Assembly: GCA_036556965.1 (NCBI GenBank)
Contig: DATBIO010000272.1
Coordinates: 8,332-72,331, forward strand
Length of the DNA stretch: 64,000 nucleotides
Direction: 5' to 3'
DNA from: DATBIO01 sp036556965
GTDB lineage: Bacteria; Acidobacteriota; Vicinamibacteria; Fen-336
Shown here: positions 51,031 to 60,659 of the stretch, in pieces
Position numbering within the stretch: position 1 is the stretch's first letter
Layout of the letters: each line of letters starts with the position of its first letter
The notes under the pieces: generated by a model
Seen by the model: the letters and a program-made list of their open reading frames with translations, nothing else
What the model was told of the DNA's origin: nothing
Databases searched by the model: none
Translations under genes and position numbers: made by a program

Positions 51031-53037
51031 ATGGACCCGGCCCGCTTCGCGCCGTCGCCCGGCGCGACGGCTCCCGCCCCCCGACGACGCGATCGCCTGC
51101 GCGCCTTCTTCACGGGCACGTGGAAGGGCCGCGTCGTCCTGGCCGCCCTCGCCGTGGTCCTGCTCGAGGTCGCGGGCCTGCCCCTGCCCGCGGGGCTCAC
51201 GGCGCCGGCATGGCTGGTCACCGCCGTCTTCCTGACCTGGGCCTGCGTGCGGGGCGGGCGCTGGGTGCTCCGCCGCCTGCTCTGGCGCATCCGCAGCAAG
51301 ATGCTCCTCTCCTACCTGTTCATCGCGGTGGTGCCGGTGGTGCTCCTGTTCCTCTTCTTCGCCATCGCCGGCTTCCTGGGCCTGACCCTGGTGGCCTCCT
51401 ACGTGGTGGCCACGCACATCGAGCGCGTGGGCCAGGAGCTGCGGGTGGCCGCCCGCTCCACGCTCGTCTCGTCCCCCGGCCCGGCGGCGGACGGGCGTGC
51501 CCTCCTCCCGCACGTGCGTGCGCTGCGCGTGGAGCATCCGGCCCTCTCCTACGCCCTCTTCCGCGAGGGGACGGTGGTCGCACGCGAGGGCGCGCCGCCC
51601 GCCACCCTGCCCGCCTGGCTCAAGCCGGAGGGGTTCGCGGGGGTGGCCCGCGACGGCGAGGACAGCTGGCTGCGCGTGGCCTGGCGCGTCGGCCCCGACA
51701 CGCTGGTTCTCCAGGTCCCCCTGGACGAGGCCCTCTTCGCGTCCCTGCGCGACCGCACGGGCGTGCGCGTGCTGTCGATCGGCGGCGCGGAGAGCGTGGA
51801 GGCGGAGGCGGGAGGCAAGGGTGTCCACGTGAAGACGGGGGAGGGCCGCTCGCGCCCCATCGCCCTGCCCCCGGAGGCGGAGGGCGACTTCGGGCTCAAC
51901 TCGGTGGCCCTGGTGGAGAGGACGCGCTGGGACAACGGGGAACAGGGGCTGGCGCCGCTGGCCATACGCTTCAACCCGCCCGTGATGCTGAAGCGCCTGT
52001 CCCCGGGCACGCTCGACCTCGGCGACATCTTCGTCAAGATCCTGGTCGGCGTCGGGATCTCCTTCGTGATCCTCTACATCGTGCCCCTCGTCCTGGGACT
52101 GCTCCTGGCGCGCTCCATCACGCGCAGCGTGCACGACCTCTCGCGGGGGACGGTCCACCTGCGGCAGGGCGACTTCGGCCATCCCATCCCCGTGCGGAGC
52201 CGCGACCAGCTCGGAGACCTGGCCGACTCGTTCAACACCATGGCCCGCAGCGTGGAGGATCTCTTGCGCGAGCAGGCCGAGAAGCAGCGGCTGGAGGAAG
52301 AGCTGCGCATCGCCCGCCAGATCCAGATGAGCCTGCTGCCCCAGGACAGCGTCTCCGTGCCCGGCCTGGAGCTCTCGGCCGCCTGCATCCCCGCGGCGGA
52401 GGTCGGGGGGGACTACTACGACCTGCTGCCCCTGGGTGACGGCCGCCTCGGGGTGGTGGTGGCCGACGTCTCCGGCAAGGGCACCTCCGCCGCCCTCTAC
52501 ATGGCCGAGCTGAAGGGGCTCATGCTCTCCCTCTCGCGCATCCACGAGTCGCCCTACCGGCTGCTCTGCGAGGCCAACCGCATCCTGGCCGCGAACATGG
52601 ACGCGCGGTCGTTCGTCACCATGACCTACGCGGTGGCGGACACCCGCGCGGGGGTCCTGCGCTACGCGCGCGCCGGCCACAACCCCCTCCTGCGCCTGGG
52701 GGCGGACGGGGCGCCGCCCCAGGCCCTCACCCCTCCCGGCCTCGGCCTGGGCATGGACCGCGGCGAGCGCTTCGACCAGGTGCTGGAGGAGCGCGAGCTG
52801 CCGCTGCACCCGGGCGACACCTACCTGTTCTTCACGGACGGCCTCTCCGAGGCCATGAACGCGGACGGCGACCTCTTCGGGGAGGCGCGCCTGGCCGCCG
52901 TGCTCGCGCGCGCGCCGGCCCTCGACGGCGGCGCCCCCGAGGCGTTGCGCGAGGAGGTGCTGCGGGAGGTGCGGCTCTTCGCGGGCGGGGCGCCGCAGCA
53001 CGACGACATGACGATGGTCGTCCTCAAGGTGGTATGA
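51031..53037 (+). CDS. Membrane sensor PP2C/SpoIIE-type phosphatase with HAMP domain
   Basis: A 668-residue RsbU-like serine phosphatase. Hydrophobic segments at about 33-70 and 88-118 precede an extracytoplasmic sensor region (~120-335), another transmembrane helix (~337-358) and a HAMP domain with RSITRSVHDL. A short coiled coil (RLEEELRIARQIQMSLLPQ) leads to the PPM/SpoIIE domain: GGDYYDLLPLGDGRLGVVVADVSGKG gives the metal-binding aspartates (split motif), with ARAGHNPLLRL and the late HDDMTMVVLK. It probably dephosphorylates an anti-sigma-factor antagonist in a partner-switching pathway; no such partner is encoded nearby. Confidence 0.9.
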   Translation: MDPARFAPSPGATAPAPRRRDRLRAFFTGTWKGRVVLAALAVVLLEVAGLPLPAGLTAPAWLVTAVFLTWACVRGGRWVLRRLLWRIRSKMLLSYLFIAVVPVVLLFLFFAIAGFLGLTLVASYVVATHIERVGQELRVAARSTLVSSPGPAADGRALLPHVRALRVEHPALSYALFREGTVVAREGAPPATLPAWLKPEGFAGVARDGEDSWLRVAWRVGPDTLVLQVPLDEALFASLRDRTGVRVLSIGGAESVEAEAGGKGVHVKTGEGRSRPIALPPEAEGDFGLNSVALVERTRWDNGEQGLAPLAIRFNPPVMLKRLSPGTLDLGDIFVKILVGVGISFVILYIVPLVLGLLLARSITRSVHDLSRGTVHLRQGDFGHPIPVRSRDQLGDLADSFNTMARSVEDLLREQAEKQRLEEELRIARQIQMSLLPQDSVSVPGLELSAACIPAAEVGGDYYDLLPLGDGRLGVVVADVSGKGTSAALYMAELKGLMLSLSRIHESPYRLLCEANRILAANMDARSFVTMTYAVADTRAGVLRYARAGHNPLLRLGADGAPPQALTPPGLGLGMDRGERFDQVLEERELPLHPGDTYLFFTDGLSEAMNADGDLFGEARLAAVLARAPALDGGAPEALREEVLREVRLFAGGAPQHDDMTMVVLKVV

Positions 53038-54681
53038 ATGGCGCCATGGTCCCTGCTGGCCCTGCTCGTGTCCGCTGAGCCGGTGGGCGCGGCCGCCCCC
53101 GCCGACCTGGTCCTCCGCGGGGGCCGCGTGTGGGCGGGCAAGGGGCTCCCCGCCGCCAGCGCCCTCGCCGTGCGCGGAGAGCGGATCGTGGCCGTGGGGG
53201 ACGACGCCGCCGTGGCCGGCCTGGCCGGCCCCCGTACGCGCGTGGTGGACCTGCGCGGCCGCCTGGTGGTGCCCGGCTTCAACGACGCGCACGTGCACTT
53301 CCTCTCCGGGGGGGCGTCGCTCCTCTCCGTGGACCTGCGCCGGGCGCGTGACGAGGGCGAGCTGGCCCTGGCCCTGGGCGACCACGCGCGCAAGCTGCCG
53401 AGGGGGACGTGGATCCTGGAGGGCAACTGGGACCACGAGGCCTGGCCTTCCCAGGCCCTCCCCACGCGCCAGCTCGTGGACCCCGTCACCCCCGAGCACC
53501 CCGTGTTCGTGCAGCGGCTGGACGGTCACATGGCTCTCGCCAACTCGCTGGCCCTGCGCCTGGCCGGCATCACGCGCGCGACCCCCGATCCGGAGGGCGG
53601 GACCATCGTGCGCGACGCCGCGGGCGAGCCCACGGGCATCCTCAAGGACAACGCCCAGGAGCTGGTGACGCGGGTCGTCCCGCCCCCCTCGCGCGAGGCG
53701 AGCCTGCTCGCGGCGCGGGCCGCCCTGCGCGAAGCGGCGCGGGTGGGCGTCACCACCGTCCAGGACAACTCCGGCGACGAGGCGTGGGAGGTCTACCAGG
53801 AGCTGCGCCGGCGCGGGGAGCTGACCGCGCGCATGTACGTCTGGCGCTACGCCGCCGCCCTGCCCGCGCTCGTCCGCGGCAAGCGGCGCTTCGGCGACGG
53901 CGACCACTGGGTGCGGCAGGGAGCCATCAAGATCCTCTCCGACGGCTCGATGGGGTCGGGCACCGCCGCCTTCTTCGCGCCCTACAGCGACGACGCCGGC
54001 ACCCGCGGGCTGCTGCTCCATCCGGTGGCGGAGCTGGAGCGCCTGATCCGCGAGGCGGACGCCGCCGGCTTCCAGCTCGCGGTCCACGCCATCGGCGACC
54101 GCGCCAACAGCCTCGTCCTCGACGCCTTCGAGAAGGCGGAGCGGGCCAACGGGAGCCGGCCGCGCCGCTGGCGGATCGAGCACGCCCAGGTCGTGCGCCG
54201 GTCCGACCTGGCCCGCTACAGGGCGCTGGGGGTCATCGCCTCCATCCAGCCGTCGCACTGCATCGACGACATGCGCTGGGCGGAGCGCCGCATCGGCCGC
54301 GAGCGCGCGCGCGAGGCCTACAACTTCCGGTCCTTCACCGAGGCGGGCATTCGCGTGGCCTTCGGCACCGACTGGTTCGTGGAGCCCCTCGACCCGCGCC
54401 TCGGCCTCTACGCCGCGGTGACCCGCGAGTTCCCCGAGGGCGGCCCTCCCGGCGGCTGGTTCCCGGAGGAGAAGATCGCCCTGGAGGACGCGCTCGACCT
54501 CTACACGCGCGGCTCCGCCTACGCCGAGCACGCGGAGGCGGACAAGGGCACCCTGGAGGCGGGCAAGCTCGCGGACCTCGTGGTGTTCGCGGCGGACCTC
54601 TTCGCCGCGCCCGCGCGCGCGATCCTCACCACGCCCGTGGACATGACGGTGGTCGGCGGCCGCGTCGTCTTCGAGAAGTGA
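53038..54681 (+). CDS. Exported YtcJ-like amidohydrolase
   Basis: Amidohydrolase family 3 protein of 547 residues with a signal-like N-terminus (MAPWSLLALLVSAEPVGA). The metal site is intact, unlike the D-aminoacylase-like protein of this window: VPGFNDAHVHFLSGG gives HxH, a lysine-like position lies in QGAIKILSDGSMGS, then VHAIGDRAN, EHAQVV and FGTDWFVEPLDP give the later histidines and aspartate. Substrates are probably N-substituted amides. The ATG directly follows the phosphatase stop, and its own stop overlaps the rnc start (GTGA), so the three genes form one transcription unit. Confidence 0.88.
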   Translation: MAPWSLLALLVSAEPVGAAAPADLVLRGGRVWAGKGLPAASALAVRGERIVAVGDDAAVAGLAGPRTRVVDLRGRLVVPGFNDAHVHFLSGGASLLSVDLRRARDEGELALALGDHARKLPRGTWILEGNWDHEAWPSQALPTRQLVDPVTPEHPVFVQRLDGHMALANSLALRLAGITRATPDPEGGTIVRDAAGEPTGILKDNAQELVTRVVPPPSREASLLAARAALREAARVGVTTVQDNSGDEAWEVYQELRRRGELTARMYVWRYAAALPALVRGKRRFGDGDHWVRQGAIKILSDGSMGSGTAAFFAPYSDDAGTRGLLLHPVAELERLIREADAAGFQLAVHAIGDRANSLVLDAFEKAERANGSRPRRWRIEHAQVVRRSDLARYRALGVIASIQPSHCIDDMRWAERRIGRERAREAYNFRSFTEAGIRVAFGTDWFVEPLDPRLGLYAAVTREFPEGGPPGGWFPEEKIALEDALDLYTRGSAYAEHAEADKGTLEAGKLADLVVFAADLFAAPARAILTTPVDMTVVGGRVVFEK

Positions 54682-55370
54682 CCGACCGGGCCGCCGGCCT
54701 GCGCGCCCTGCAGGAACGGCTCGGGCACCGGTTCGCCGACCCCGCGCTGCTGGAGCGCGCCCTCACCCACACCAGCGCCGTGCACGAGGCGTCGTCGTCC
54801 GCCGCCCACAGCGAGGCCCTCGAGTTCCTGGGGGACGCCGTCCTCGGGCTGGTGGTGGCCGACCTCCTCCACCGCCACCATCCCGAGGGCGACGAGGGCT
54901 CCATGAGCCGCGCGCGCGCGTACCTGGTGGCGGAGCCCAGCCTCGCGCGGCGCGCGGACGCGCTGGGCCTGCCCGCCCTTCTCGTCCTGGGCAAGGGCGA
55001 GGAGAAGACGGGCGGCCGCCAGAAGGCCGCCCTCTGGGCGGACGCCTACGAGGCGGTGGTGGCCGCCCTCTTCCTGGACGGCGGCTTCGAGCCGGCCGCG
55101 CGCTTCCTGCGCGCGGAGTTCGAGGCGGAGGCGGCGGCGGCGACGCGGCTGCCCTCGCGCGACCACAAGAGCGCTCTCCAGGAGCTCCTGCAGGCGCGCG
55201 GCGAGGGCGTCCCCGACTACGTGGTGGTCGCGGAGGAGGGGCCGAGCCACCGGCGGCGCTTCCGCGTGCAGTGCGTGGTGTCCGGGCGCCCCGTCTCCGA
55301 GGGGGAAGGCTTCTCCAAGAAGGAGGCGCAGCAGGAGGCGGCGCTGCGCGCCCTCGGGCTCCTGGGCTGA
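54678..55370 (+). CDS. rnc: Ribonuclease III
   Basis: Double-strand-specific endoribonuclease of 230 residues that processes rRNA precursors and structured mRNAs. The nuclease domain has the signature HSEALEFLGDAVLGLV (about 45-60) with the acidic catalytic residues, plus D and E in WADAYEAVVAALFLDGG. A dsRNA-binding domain (about 155-228) has DHKSALQELLQARG and EGFSKKEAQQEAALRAL. GTG 54678 is set by overlap with the amidohydrolase stop. Linking to an exported amidohydrolase is unusual compared with the common rnc-era or acpP-fabF-rnc arrangement. Confidence 0.94.
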   Translation: MTDRAAGLRALQERLGHRFADPALLERALTHTSAVHEASSSAAHSEALEFLGDAVLGLVVADLLHRHHPEGDEGSMSRARAYLVAEPSLARRADALGLPALLVLGKGEEKTGGRQKAALWADAYEAVVAALFLDGGFEPAARFLRAEFEAEAAAATRLPSRDHKSALQELLQARGEGVPDYVVVAEEGPSHRRRFRVQCVVSGRPVSEGEGFSKKEAQQEAALRALGLLG

Positions 55371-55419
55371 GCGGGCCCCCGGGCGGGCGGCCCGTCCGCG
55401 AGGCGCGCCGGGAACGTCC

Positions 55420-58227
55420 TCAGGGGGCCGCCTTCACCGTCGGCGGCGCCGCCGGAGGCGTGGCGGGCAGGTCGTTCCAGTTGAGGACCGCGTTCCACAC
55501 CAGCCGGAAGTCGGACAGCGTGAGGTAGCGGTGGATGGGGTCGAAGTCGTAGGCCACCACGCGGCCGCGACCCACGGGGACGTCCAGGATGGCCGGCTTG
55601 CCCTCGAGCTCGGAGGCCCCCTTGACGCCGCCGCTCACCACCAGGGCGGCCGGCTTGTCGCCCCCGGGCTTCTCCGCGGCCTCCTCCTCGTCGCCCTTGG
55701 GGAGCTCGGCGCCCCACTGCAGGACGATCCGCCCCTCGTCGGCGCGCCGCACCGCGTAGGCCGTGCGGTCCTCGCGGAAGGCGGAGGTCTGCTCGCCGTA
55801 CCCGTACGCGAGGGGATGGTCCGGGCGCCGGAAGCGGGCGCGGAGCTCGCTCCCCGGGGTGGAGAGCTCCTTGGTGCGGGCGTGGCGCACGTCGCGGGCG
55901 ATGCCTCCGTCCAGGGCGAGCTTGGAGGCGCCCCCCAGGGTCACCAGCACGCCGCCCTCGCGCACGAAGCGCTCCAGGTTGCCCACCCCCGCCCAGGTGA
56001 GGCCGCCCGTGATGTCGGCGGAGGACGTGGGGGTGCCGTGGCTGGGGAACTCCGGCGTCTTCGTGTAGGCCAGGGGGCCGTGGCGCGGGTCCACGCCCCC
56101 CACGATGTCCTTGAGGGAGTCGTCGGTGCTGGGCATCAGGATGACGTCGAAGCGCTCGCGCAGGCCGCCGCGCCGGACGTCCTCGTCCATGATCAGCGTG
56201 TACGCGATCTGCTGGTCGTCGAAGATCATGCGCACCCAGCCCGCGGCCTGCGTGTCCCACCAGGTCTGCAGCACGGCCAGCCGCGGCAGGTCGAGGGGAT
56301 GGCGGGGCACCGAGGGCGCGGAGGCGGCGGAGGCGACGTCCAGGGCCAGGTCGCGCGCCACCTCGGACAAGGCCGCGCGCAGGCCCTCCTGGTCGGCCAT
56401 CACCCAGGAGCCGGCGGGATAGCTGGCGCCGGCCAGGGTGAACGGCTTCTCCGCCACCTGGACCTCGAAGCGGGCCAGCCGCGCGCGGGCGGCCAGCAGG
56501 GCCTCCTGGCCGGAGTCCCTTATTAAGAAGATAGGCCCGGACCCCGTCACCGATCCGCGGTAGGCCACGTCCTCGGCCACGGGGGCCAGCGCGGCCTTGC
56601 GCACGGCGGCGTCCGCCACCGCCTTCACCTCCACGCCGTAGGAGAAGGGCAAGGCCCAGGCCACGTCGTCGTAGGGCTCGTAGGGCGCCTTGTCCGCCGG
56701 CCACTTCTGCGGGGAGAGAAGGTCCAGCGCGTAGCCGCGATACGGCTGGTCCAGGCGCACCACGAAGGTGCCCGCCGGGAACTCGCCTTCCTTGATCTTC
56801 AGCGCCTGGCTGGCCCGGTGCACCTCGATGCCGTGCGCGCGCAGCAGGTTGACCAGGGCGGCCAGGCGTCTCCGGTCGTCCTGCGTCTCCGGGATGACGA
56901 AGGCGTAGGGCGCCTCGGAGGCGCCGCGGCGCACCGCGTTGGCCCCGCGCCGCCAGAAGTTCCGCAGCATGTCCTGCCCGTGCAGGCTGGCGTACTGCAG
57001 GGCGGCGAGCACTCCCGTCTGCATGTAGTTCGTGTTGTTGCGCAGGGACCAGCGGAACGACTTGGGCGGGGGGGACGTTCGGTACCAGTCGGGCTCCGTG
57101 ACCGGCTTGCCGGTGTAGCGCTCCGACTCGGGGTCCAGGCGCCGCTGCACCGTCTCCGCGGTGTGGTTGCCGAAGGTCTCGTAGCCGCGGCCGATGGCGT
57201 TGTGGTTGATGGCCACGGAGTCGGCGTAGAAGTGCGCCCAGCCCTCGCCGAACCCCCAGGTCCAGACGCCCGGCATGCCGAACGCCGTCAGGGTGGCCAC
57301 CTCGTGGAAGGCGATGGGGTGCCACTCGGTGGTGGTGGAGGGATCGAGGTTGGGGTTGTAGGGCCCCGTTCCCGTCCACACGGAGAGCAGCGGTATGGAC
57401 TCGTGCAGGTCGTGGACCACGATCGGGTGCCACTTGAGGAAGGTGTCCTGGGTGGCGCGGGTGAGGGCGAGCTTGCGCTGGATGCCGTCGCGGTTGTTGT
57501 CGTGGTAGACGTACTTGCCCCAGTAGGGGGGCGAGCGCGGCGGGAGGTCGTCGAAGTCGGTGCGCCCCTTCAGGTGGCGGTAGAACCACTCCACCATGCG
57601 GTCACGGCCGTCCGGCTCCGCCACGGGGTTGATCATCACGATCAGGCTGTCGCGGATCTGCTTGGCGGGCGGCGCGTCCGAGACGGCCAGGCGGTAGGCC
57701 AGCTCCATCAGCATCTCCGGGCTGCCCGTCTCCTGCGAGTGGAGCCCGCCGTGGAGGAAGTAGAGCGGCTTCACGCGCCCCACGACCCGCTCCATGGCCG
57801 CCTCGTCCGTCCGCCGCGGGTCGCTGAGGGCCGCCATGTCCTGCCGGTGCGTCTCGAGCTGGCGCAGGCTCGCCTCGTCGCCCACGAAGGCGAGCAGGAT
57901 GTCGCGTCCCTCCTCCGTGCGCCCGATGACCTCCACCATGACCCGCTCGGAGGCGGCGTCCAGCGCGCGGAAGTACCCGTAGACCTTCTTCGTGTCGGAG
58001 AGCTCGCCGGGCGCGCCCGCGATGTGGCCCAGGAAGTCCAGGGGCGACGGGACGGTGGGATGCGCGGGCAGGTCGGCCACCCACGGCGACAGGAAGCGCG
58101 GCTCGGTGGTGGCGGCGGCCACCGCTTCCCGGTAGCCGGGCTCGGGGGGCTGGTCGGCGGGAGAGGCGGAGGGCACGGCCAGGGTGAGCAGGGCGGCGGC
58201 GGCGTGGGCGCGGTACCGGTGGGTCAC
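55420..58227 (-). CDS. Exported M14-family zinc carboxypeptidase
   Basis: Secreted metallopeptidase of 935 residues with a signal peptide. The M14 domain (about 75-400) has the zinc ligands H163 and E166 in HGGLHSQETGSPE and a third histidine in VVHDLHES (about 272-275). A large C-terminal part (~430-935) has Rossmann-like and class I amidotransferase-like stretches (RFDVILMPSTDDS, LVTLGGAS) and ends in a proline-rich tail. Long M14 proteins like this occur in Acidobacteriota and Bacteroidota. Peptide scavenging is likely. GTG 58227 overlaps the YfhO-like stop. Codons 566-568 of this gene neighbourhood include a rare AT-rich cluster (see 56518-56532). Confidence 0.87.
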   Translation of the reverse strand: MTHRYRAHAAAALLTLAVPSASPADQPPEPGYREAVAAATTEPRFLSPWVADLPAHPTVPSPLDFLGHIAGAPGELSDTKKVYGYFRALDAASERVMVEVIGRTEEGRDILLAFVGDEASLRQLETHRQDMAALSDPRRTDEAAMERVVGRVKPLYFLHGGLHSQETGSPEMLMELAYRLAVSDAPPAKQIRDSLIVMINPVAEPDGRDRMVEWFYRHLKGRTDFDDLPPRSPPYWGKYVYHDNNRDGIQRKLALTRATQDTFLKWHPIVVHDLHESIPLLSVWTGTGPYNPNLDPSTTTEWHPIAFHEVATLTAFGMPGVWTWGFGEGWAHFYADSVAINHNAIGRGYETFGNHTAETVQRRLDPESERYTGKPVTEPDWYRTSPPPKSFRWSLRNNTNYMQTGVLAALQYASLHGQDMLRNFWRRGANAVRRGASEAPYAFVIPETQDDRRRLAALVNLLRAHGIEVHRASQALKIKEGEFPAGTFVVRLDQPYRGYALDLLSPQKWPADKAPYEPYDDVAWALPFSYGVEVKAVADAAVRKAALAPVAEDVAYRGSVTGSGPIFLIRDSGQEALLAARARLARFEVQVAEKPFTLAGASYPAGSWVMADQEGLRAALSEVARDLALDVASAASAPSVPRHPLDLPRLAVLQTWWDTQAAGWVRMIFDDQQIAYTLIMDEDVRRGGLRERFDVILMPSTDDSLKDIVGGVDPRHGPLAYTKTPEFPSHGTPTSSADITGGLTWAGVGNLERFVREGGVLVTLGGASKLALDGGIARDVRHARTKELSTPGSELRARFRRPDHPLAYGYGEQTSAFREDRTAYAVRRADEGRIVLQWGAELPKGDEEEAAEKPGGDKPAALVVSGGVKGASELEGKPAILDVPVGRGRVVAYDFDPIHRYLTLSDFRLVWNAVLNWNDLPATPPAAPPTVKAAP
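56518..56532 (-). other. Rare-codon cluster (TTA-ATA-AGG) inside the M14 gene
   Basis: Read on the minus strand, the codons ATC TTC TTA ATA AGG encode IFLIR, with TTA as codon 568. Three AT-ending or otherwise rare codons in a row stand out sharply in a gene where almost all third positions are G or C. It could slow ribosomes between the peptidase domain and the C-terminal region, or mark a sequence polymorphism or error. Confidence 0.6.
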
Positions 58228-60446
58228 GGGGCGATCTCCTCCTTCGCTCGGCGGAACGCGAGGCTCCAGAGCATAAGTGAGCCGGCGGCGGCCGCGGCAA
58301 TGCCGCAGCCGGCGAGGAAGGAGCGCGGCCGGTAGCGCAGCGCGATCACCGACCGGCCCCCGCCCACGACCACGCCCTGGAGCGCGTGGTTGACGCGCAG
58401 CACGGGTGCGGGGGCGCCGTTGAGGCGGGCCCGCCACCCGGCGTCCCACTGCTCGGACACCACCACCAGGCCCGGGCCGTCGGTGGTGGCCTCCAGCTCG
58501 ATGCGGCCGGGAGACTCCGCCGTGATCCGCGCCGTGCCCGAGACGGGTCCCGGGGGCGCCGGGGCGAGGGCCGGGGCGTAGGCCACGGCACGCGGGTCGA
58601 AGTCGGGGCGCGCGAGGAGGTCGAGGACGTCGCCCGGCTCCACGGCCACCGCCCGCCGCGGAACGAAGGCGCGGCCCAGCGCGGTGGGACGCTCGACCAC
58701 CCAGTAGTCGGGGCTGGCCACGGCCGGACGCACGCCCTCGGGGGGCGCCCCCCGGTGGATGAGGTGGCGCAGCGCCAGCATGTCGGCGAGGGGGGAGTCC
58801 AAGGGCGCGAACCACTGGACCGCCGCGTAGTCGGGGGCGGGACTGCGCGGGTCACGGAACAGGGCCAGCAGCTCGACCATGGGCCGGGGATCGACGGCGT
58901 CGTAGCCGCGCACGTCGCGCAGTCCGTGGACCTCGTTCAGCGCGCTGGGCAGGCACAACACCCCGCTCGCGCGCCCGCCGGCGGCGGAGAGGGCGGCGAG
59001 GGCCGGCACCGGCGGGTAGTAGAGCGCGGGGTCGGACTGGGCCTGCACGCCGCGCGCGTTGGCCGTCATCTCCGCGATCAGCAGGGCGCCCGCCGCCCAC
59101 ACCAGCCCCGGACCTTGTCGCGGAGCGCGGGCCAGGGCCACCACGGCCACGGCGGCCAGGCAGGCGGCCGCCCCCGCCAGGTGACGGCGGGAGAACCACC
59201 GGCGGATGGCAGCGAGGTTCTGGCCGTCGAGGTACGGAGGACCCAGGGGCCGCCCGGAGTCCAGCCACTCCTGCGCGCGCGACAGCTCCGCGACGAGGGC
59301 GGGGGCCGGCACCACCGCGCGATAGGCGCTGAGCGCGCCGAGCGCGGCCGGCGCGACGGCGAGGAGGACGGCGGCGCGTCCGGACAGGCCCCGCCAGCCG
59401 GCGCCCAGGGCGTCGAGGCCGGTGGCGCCGGCGGCGGTCACGGCCCAGGCCGTCCAGAGGACGAGGCGGTTGTTGCGGAGGAGCGCGAGCGGGGTGGCCG
59501 GCAGCGACTCCAGCGCGCGCCCCGCCCCCAGCACCTGGGCCAGCCCGAGGAGGGCCAGCGCCGCCCAGAACGCCTGGTGCCCCCGGCGACGGCGCTCGAG
59601 GAAGCCGAGGGGCGCGGCGACGAGGGCGAGGATGAGGCCGCCGTAGCCGGCGGCCGCGCTCTCCGCCCGGTTTCCCGGCGCCAGGTAGAGGGAGCCGGTC
59701 TGTGTGGAGCCGTGGAAGTAGGGCAGCACCGTCTGGACGAGGGCCGCCCCCCCCGCCGCCTCGGTCTCCGCCCCGCCGGCCGCGCGCGCGGCGACGCGCG
59801 CGCTCGAGCGCAGGTAGTCCAGGGTGGGGAGGCTCTGCACGGCCGAGAGCGCGGCCCCCAGCGCGAAGCCGAGGACGAGGGTGGCCAGCGCGCGCCGCGC
59901 CTGGGGGCGACGCCGCCCGGCGACCCAGCGCGCGCCCGCGTAGAGCGCGGCGCCCATGAGGACCTGGGCGCCGACCCCCGCGTGCCCGCTCACCAGCGTC
60001 GCCGCCACGGCGAGGGCGAGGAGGGGGCCCGACCGCGGGCCGGGAAGGGCCAGGGCCCGGTCCACGGCGAGCAGCACCCAGGGCAGCCAGGACGCGGTGG
60101 CCGCGCTCGGGTACCCCGACCAGAGCACGAGAAAGCCGCACAACGGCCAGGCCCACGCGCCCACCGCGGCCGCCGGGAAGCGGAGTCCGAGCGCGCGGCG
60201 GAAGAAGAGATAGGCCCCCGCGCCCGCCGTCAGCGCCTGCGCGAGCTGGCCCCAGGCGATCACGCGGGGATCGGGCCACAGGTAGTCGAGGAGTCGGAAC
60301 GGCGAGAAGACCGCGGGCTGGTTGGCGGCCAGGAAGGGAGCGCCCGCGTAGCTGAGCGGGTTCCACAGCGGCACCCGCCCCGCCCGCACCTCCGCCACCG
60401 CGAAGCGCCGGAAGGGCTCGATCTGCAGGACGAGGTCGGAGCGCAC
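58224..60446 (-). CDS. YfhO-like polytopic membrane protein; N-terminus extends further upstream
   Basis: Integral membrane protein of at least 740 residues (from GTG 60446) with many hydrophobic segments and a C-terminal soluble domain. RAGRVPLWNPLSYAGAPFLAANQP is the family signature (YfhO and related glycosyltransferase-C-like proteins, linked to glycosylation of envelope polymers in Bacillus). The frame stays open upstream to TGA 60660-60662 and encodes a first transmembrane helix (RLVVVAAGLILEQVVLIG) and LLPLDTLREPRVYLP, expected at the true N-terminus. No ATG, GTG or TTG occurs there; CTG 60629 is a candidate. Its stop overlaps the M14 start. Confidence 0.8.
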   Translation of the reverse strand: MRSDLVLQIEPFRRFAVAEVRAGRVPLWNPLSYAGAPFLAANQPAVFSPFRLLDYLWPDPRVIAWGQLAQALTAGAGAYLFFRRALGLRFPAAAVGAWAWPLCGFLVLWSGYPSAATASWLPWVLLAVDRALALPGPRSGPLLALAVAATLVSGHAGVGAQVLMGAALYAGARWVAGRRRPQARRALATLVLGFALGAALSAVQSLPTLDYLRSSARVAARAAGGAETEAAGGAALVQTVLPYFHGSTQTGSLYLAPGNRAESAAAGYGGLILALVAAPLGFLERRRRGHQAFWAALALLGLAQVLGAGRALESLPATPLALLRNNRLVLWTAWAVTAAGATGLDALGAGWRGLSGRAAVLLAVAPAALGALSAYRAVVPAPALVAELSRAQEWLDSGRPLGPPYLDGQNLAAIRRWFSRRHLAGAAACLAAVAVVALARAPRQGPGLVWAAGALLIAEMTANARGVQAQSDPALYYPPVPALAALSAAGGRASGVLCLPSALNEVHGLRDVRGYDAVDPRPMVELLALFRDPRSPAPDYAAVQWFAPLDSPLADMLALRHLIHRGAPPEGVRPAVASPDYWVVERPTALGRAFVPRRAVAVEPGDVLDLLARPDFDPRAVAYAPALAPAPPGPVSGTARITAESPGRIELEATTDGPGLVVVSEQWDAGWRARLNGAPAPVLRVNHALQGVVVGGGRSVIALRYRPRSFLAGCGIAAAAAGSLMLWSLAFRRAKEEIAP

Positions 60447-60659
60447 GGGGTCGTGGGCGCCGCGCGCCCCCGCCGCGTCGGCGGGCAGGTAGACGCGGGG
60501 CTCCCGCAGGGTGTCGAGGGGGAGCAGGATGCGGGCCCCGGCGAGAGAGGGCCCGATGAGGACGACCTGCTCGAGGATCAGGCCGGCGGCGACGACGACG
60601 AGGCGCGCCCGCCGCGAAGGCTCGCGCAGGTCAGCGCGCTCCGCCGCGTCCGGCGACGC

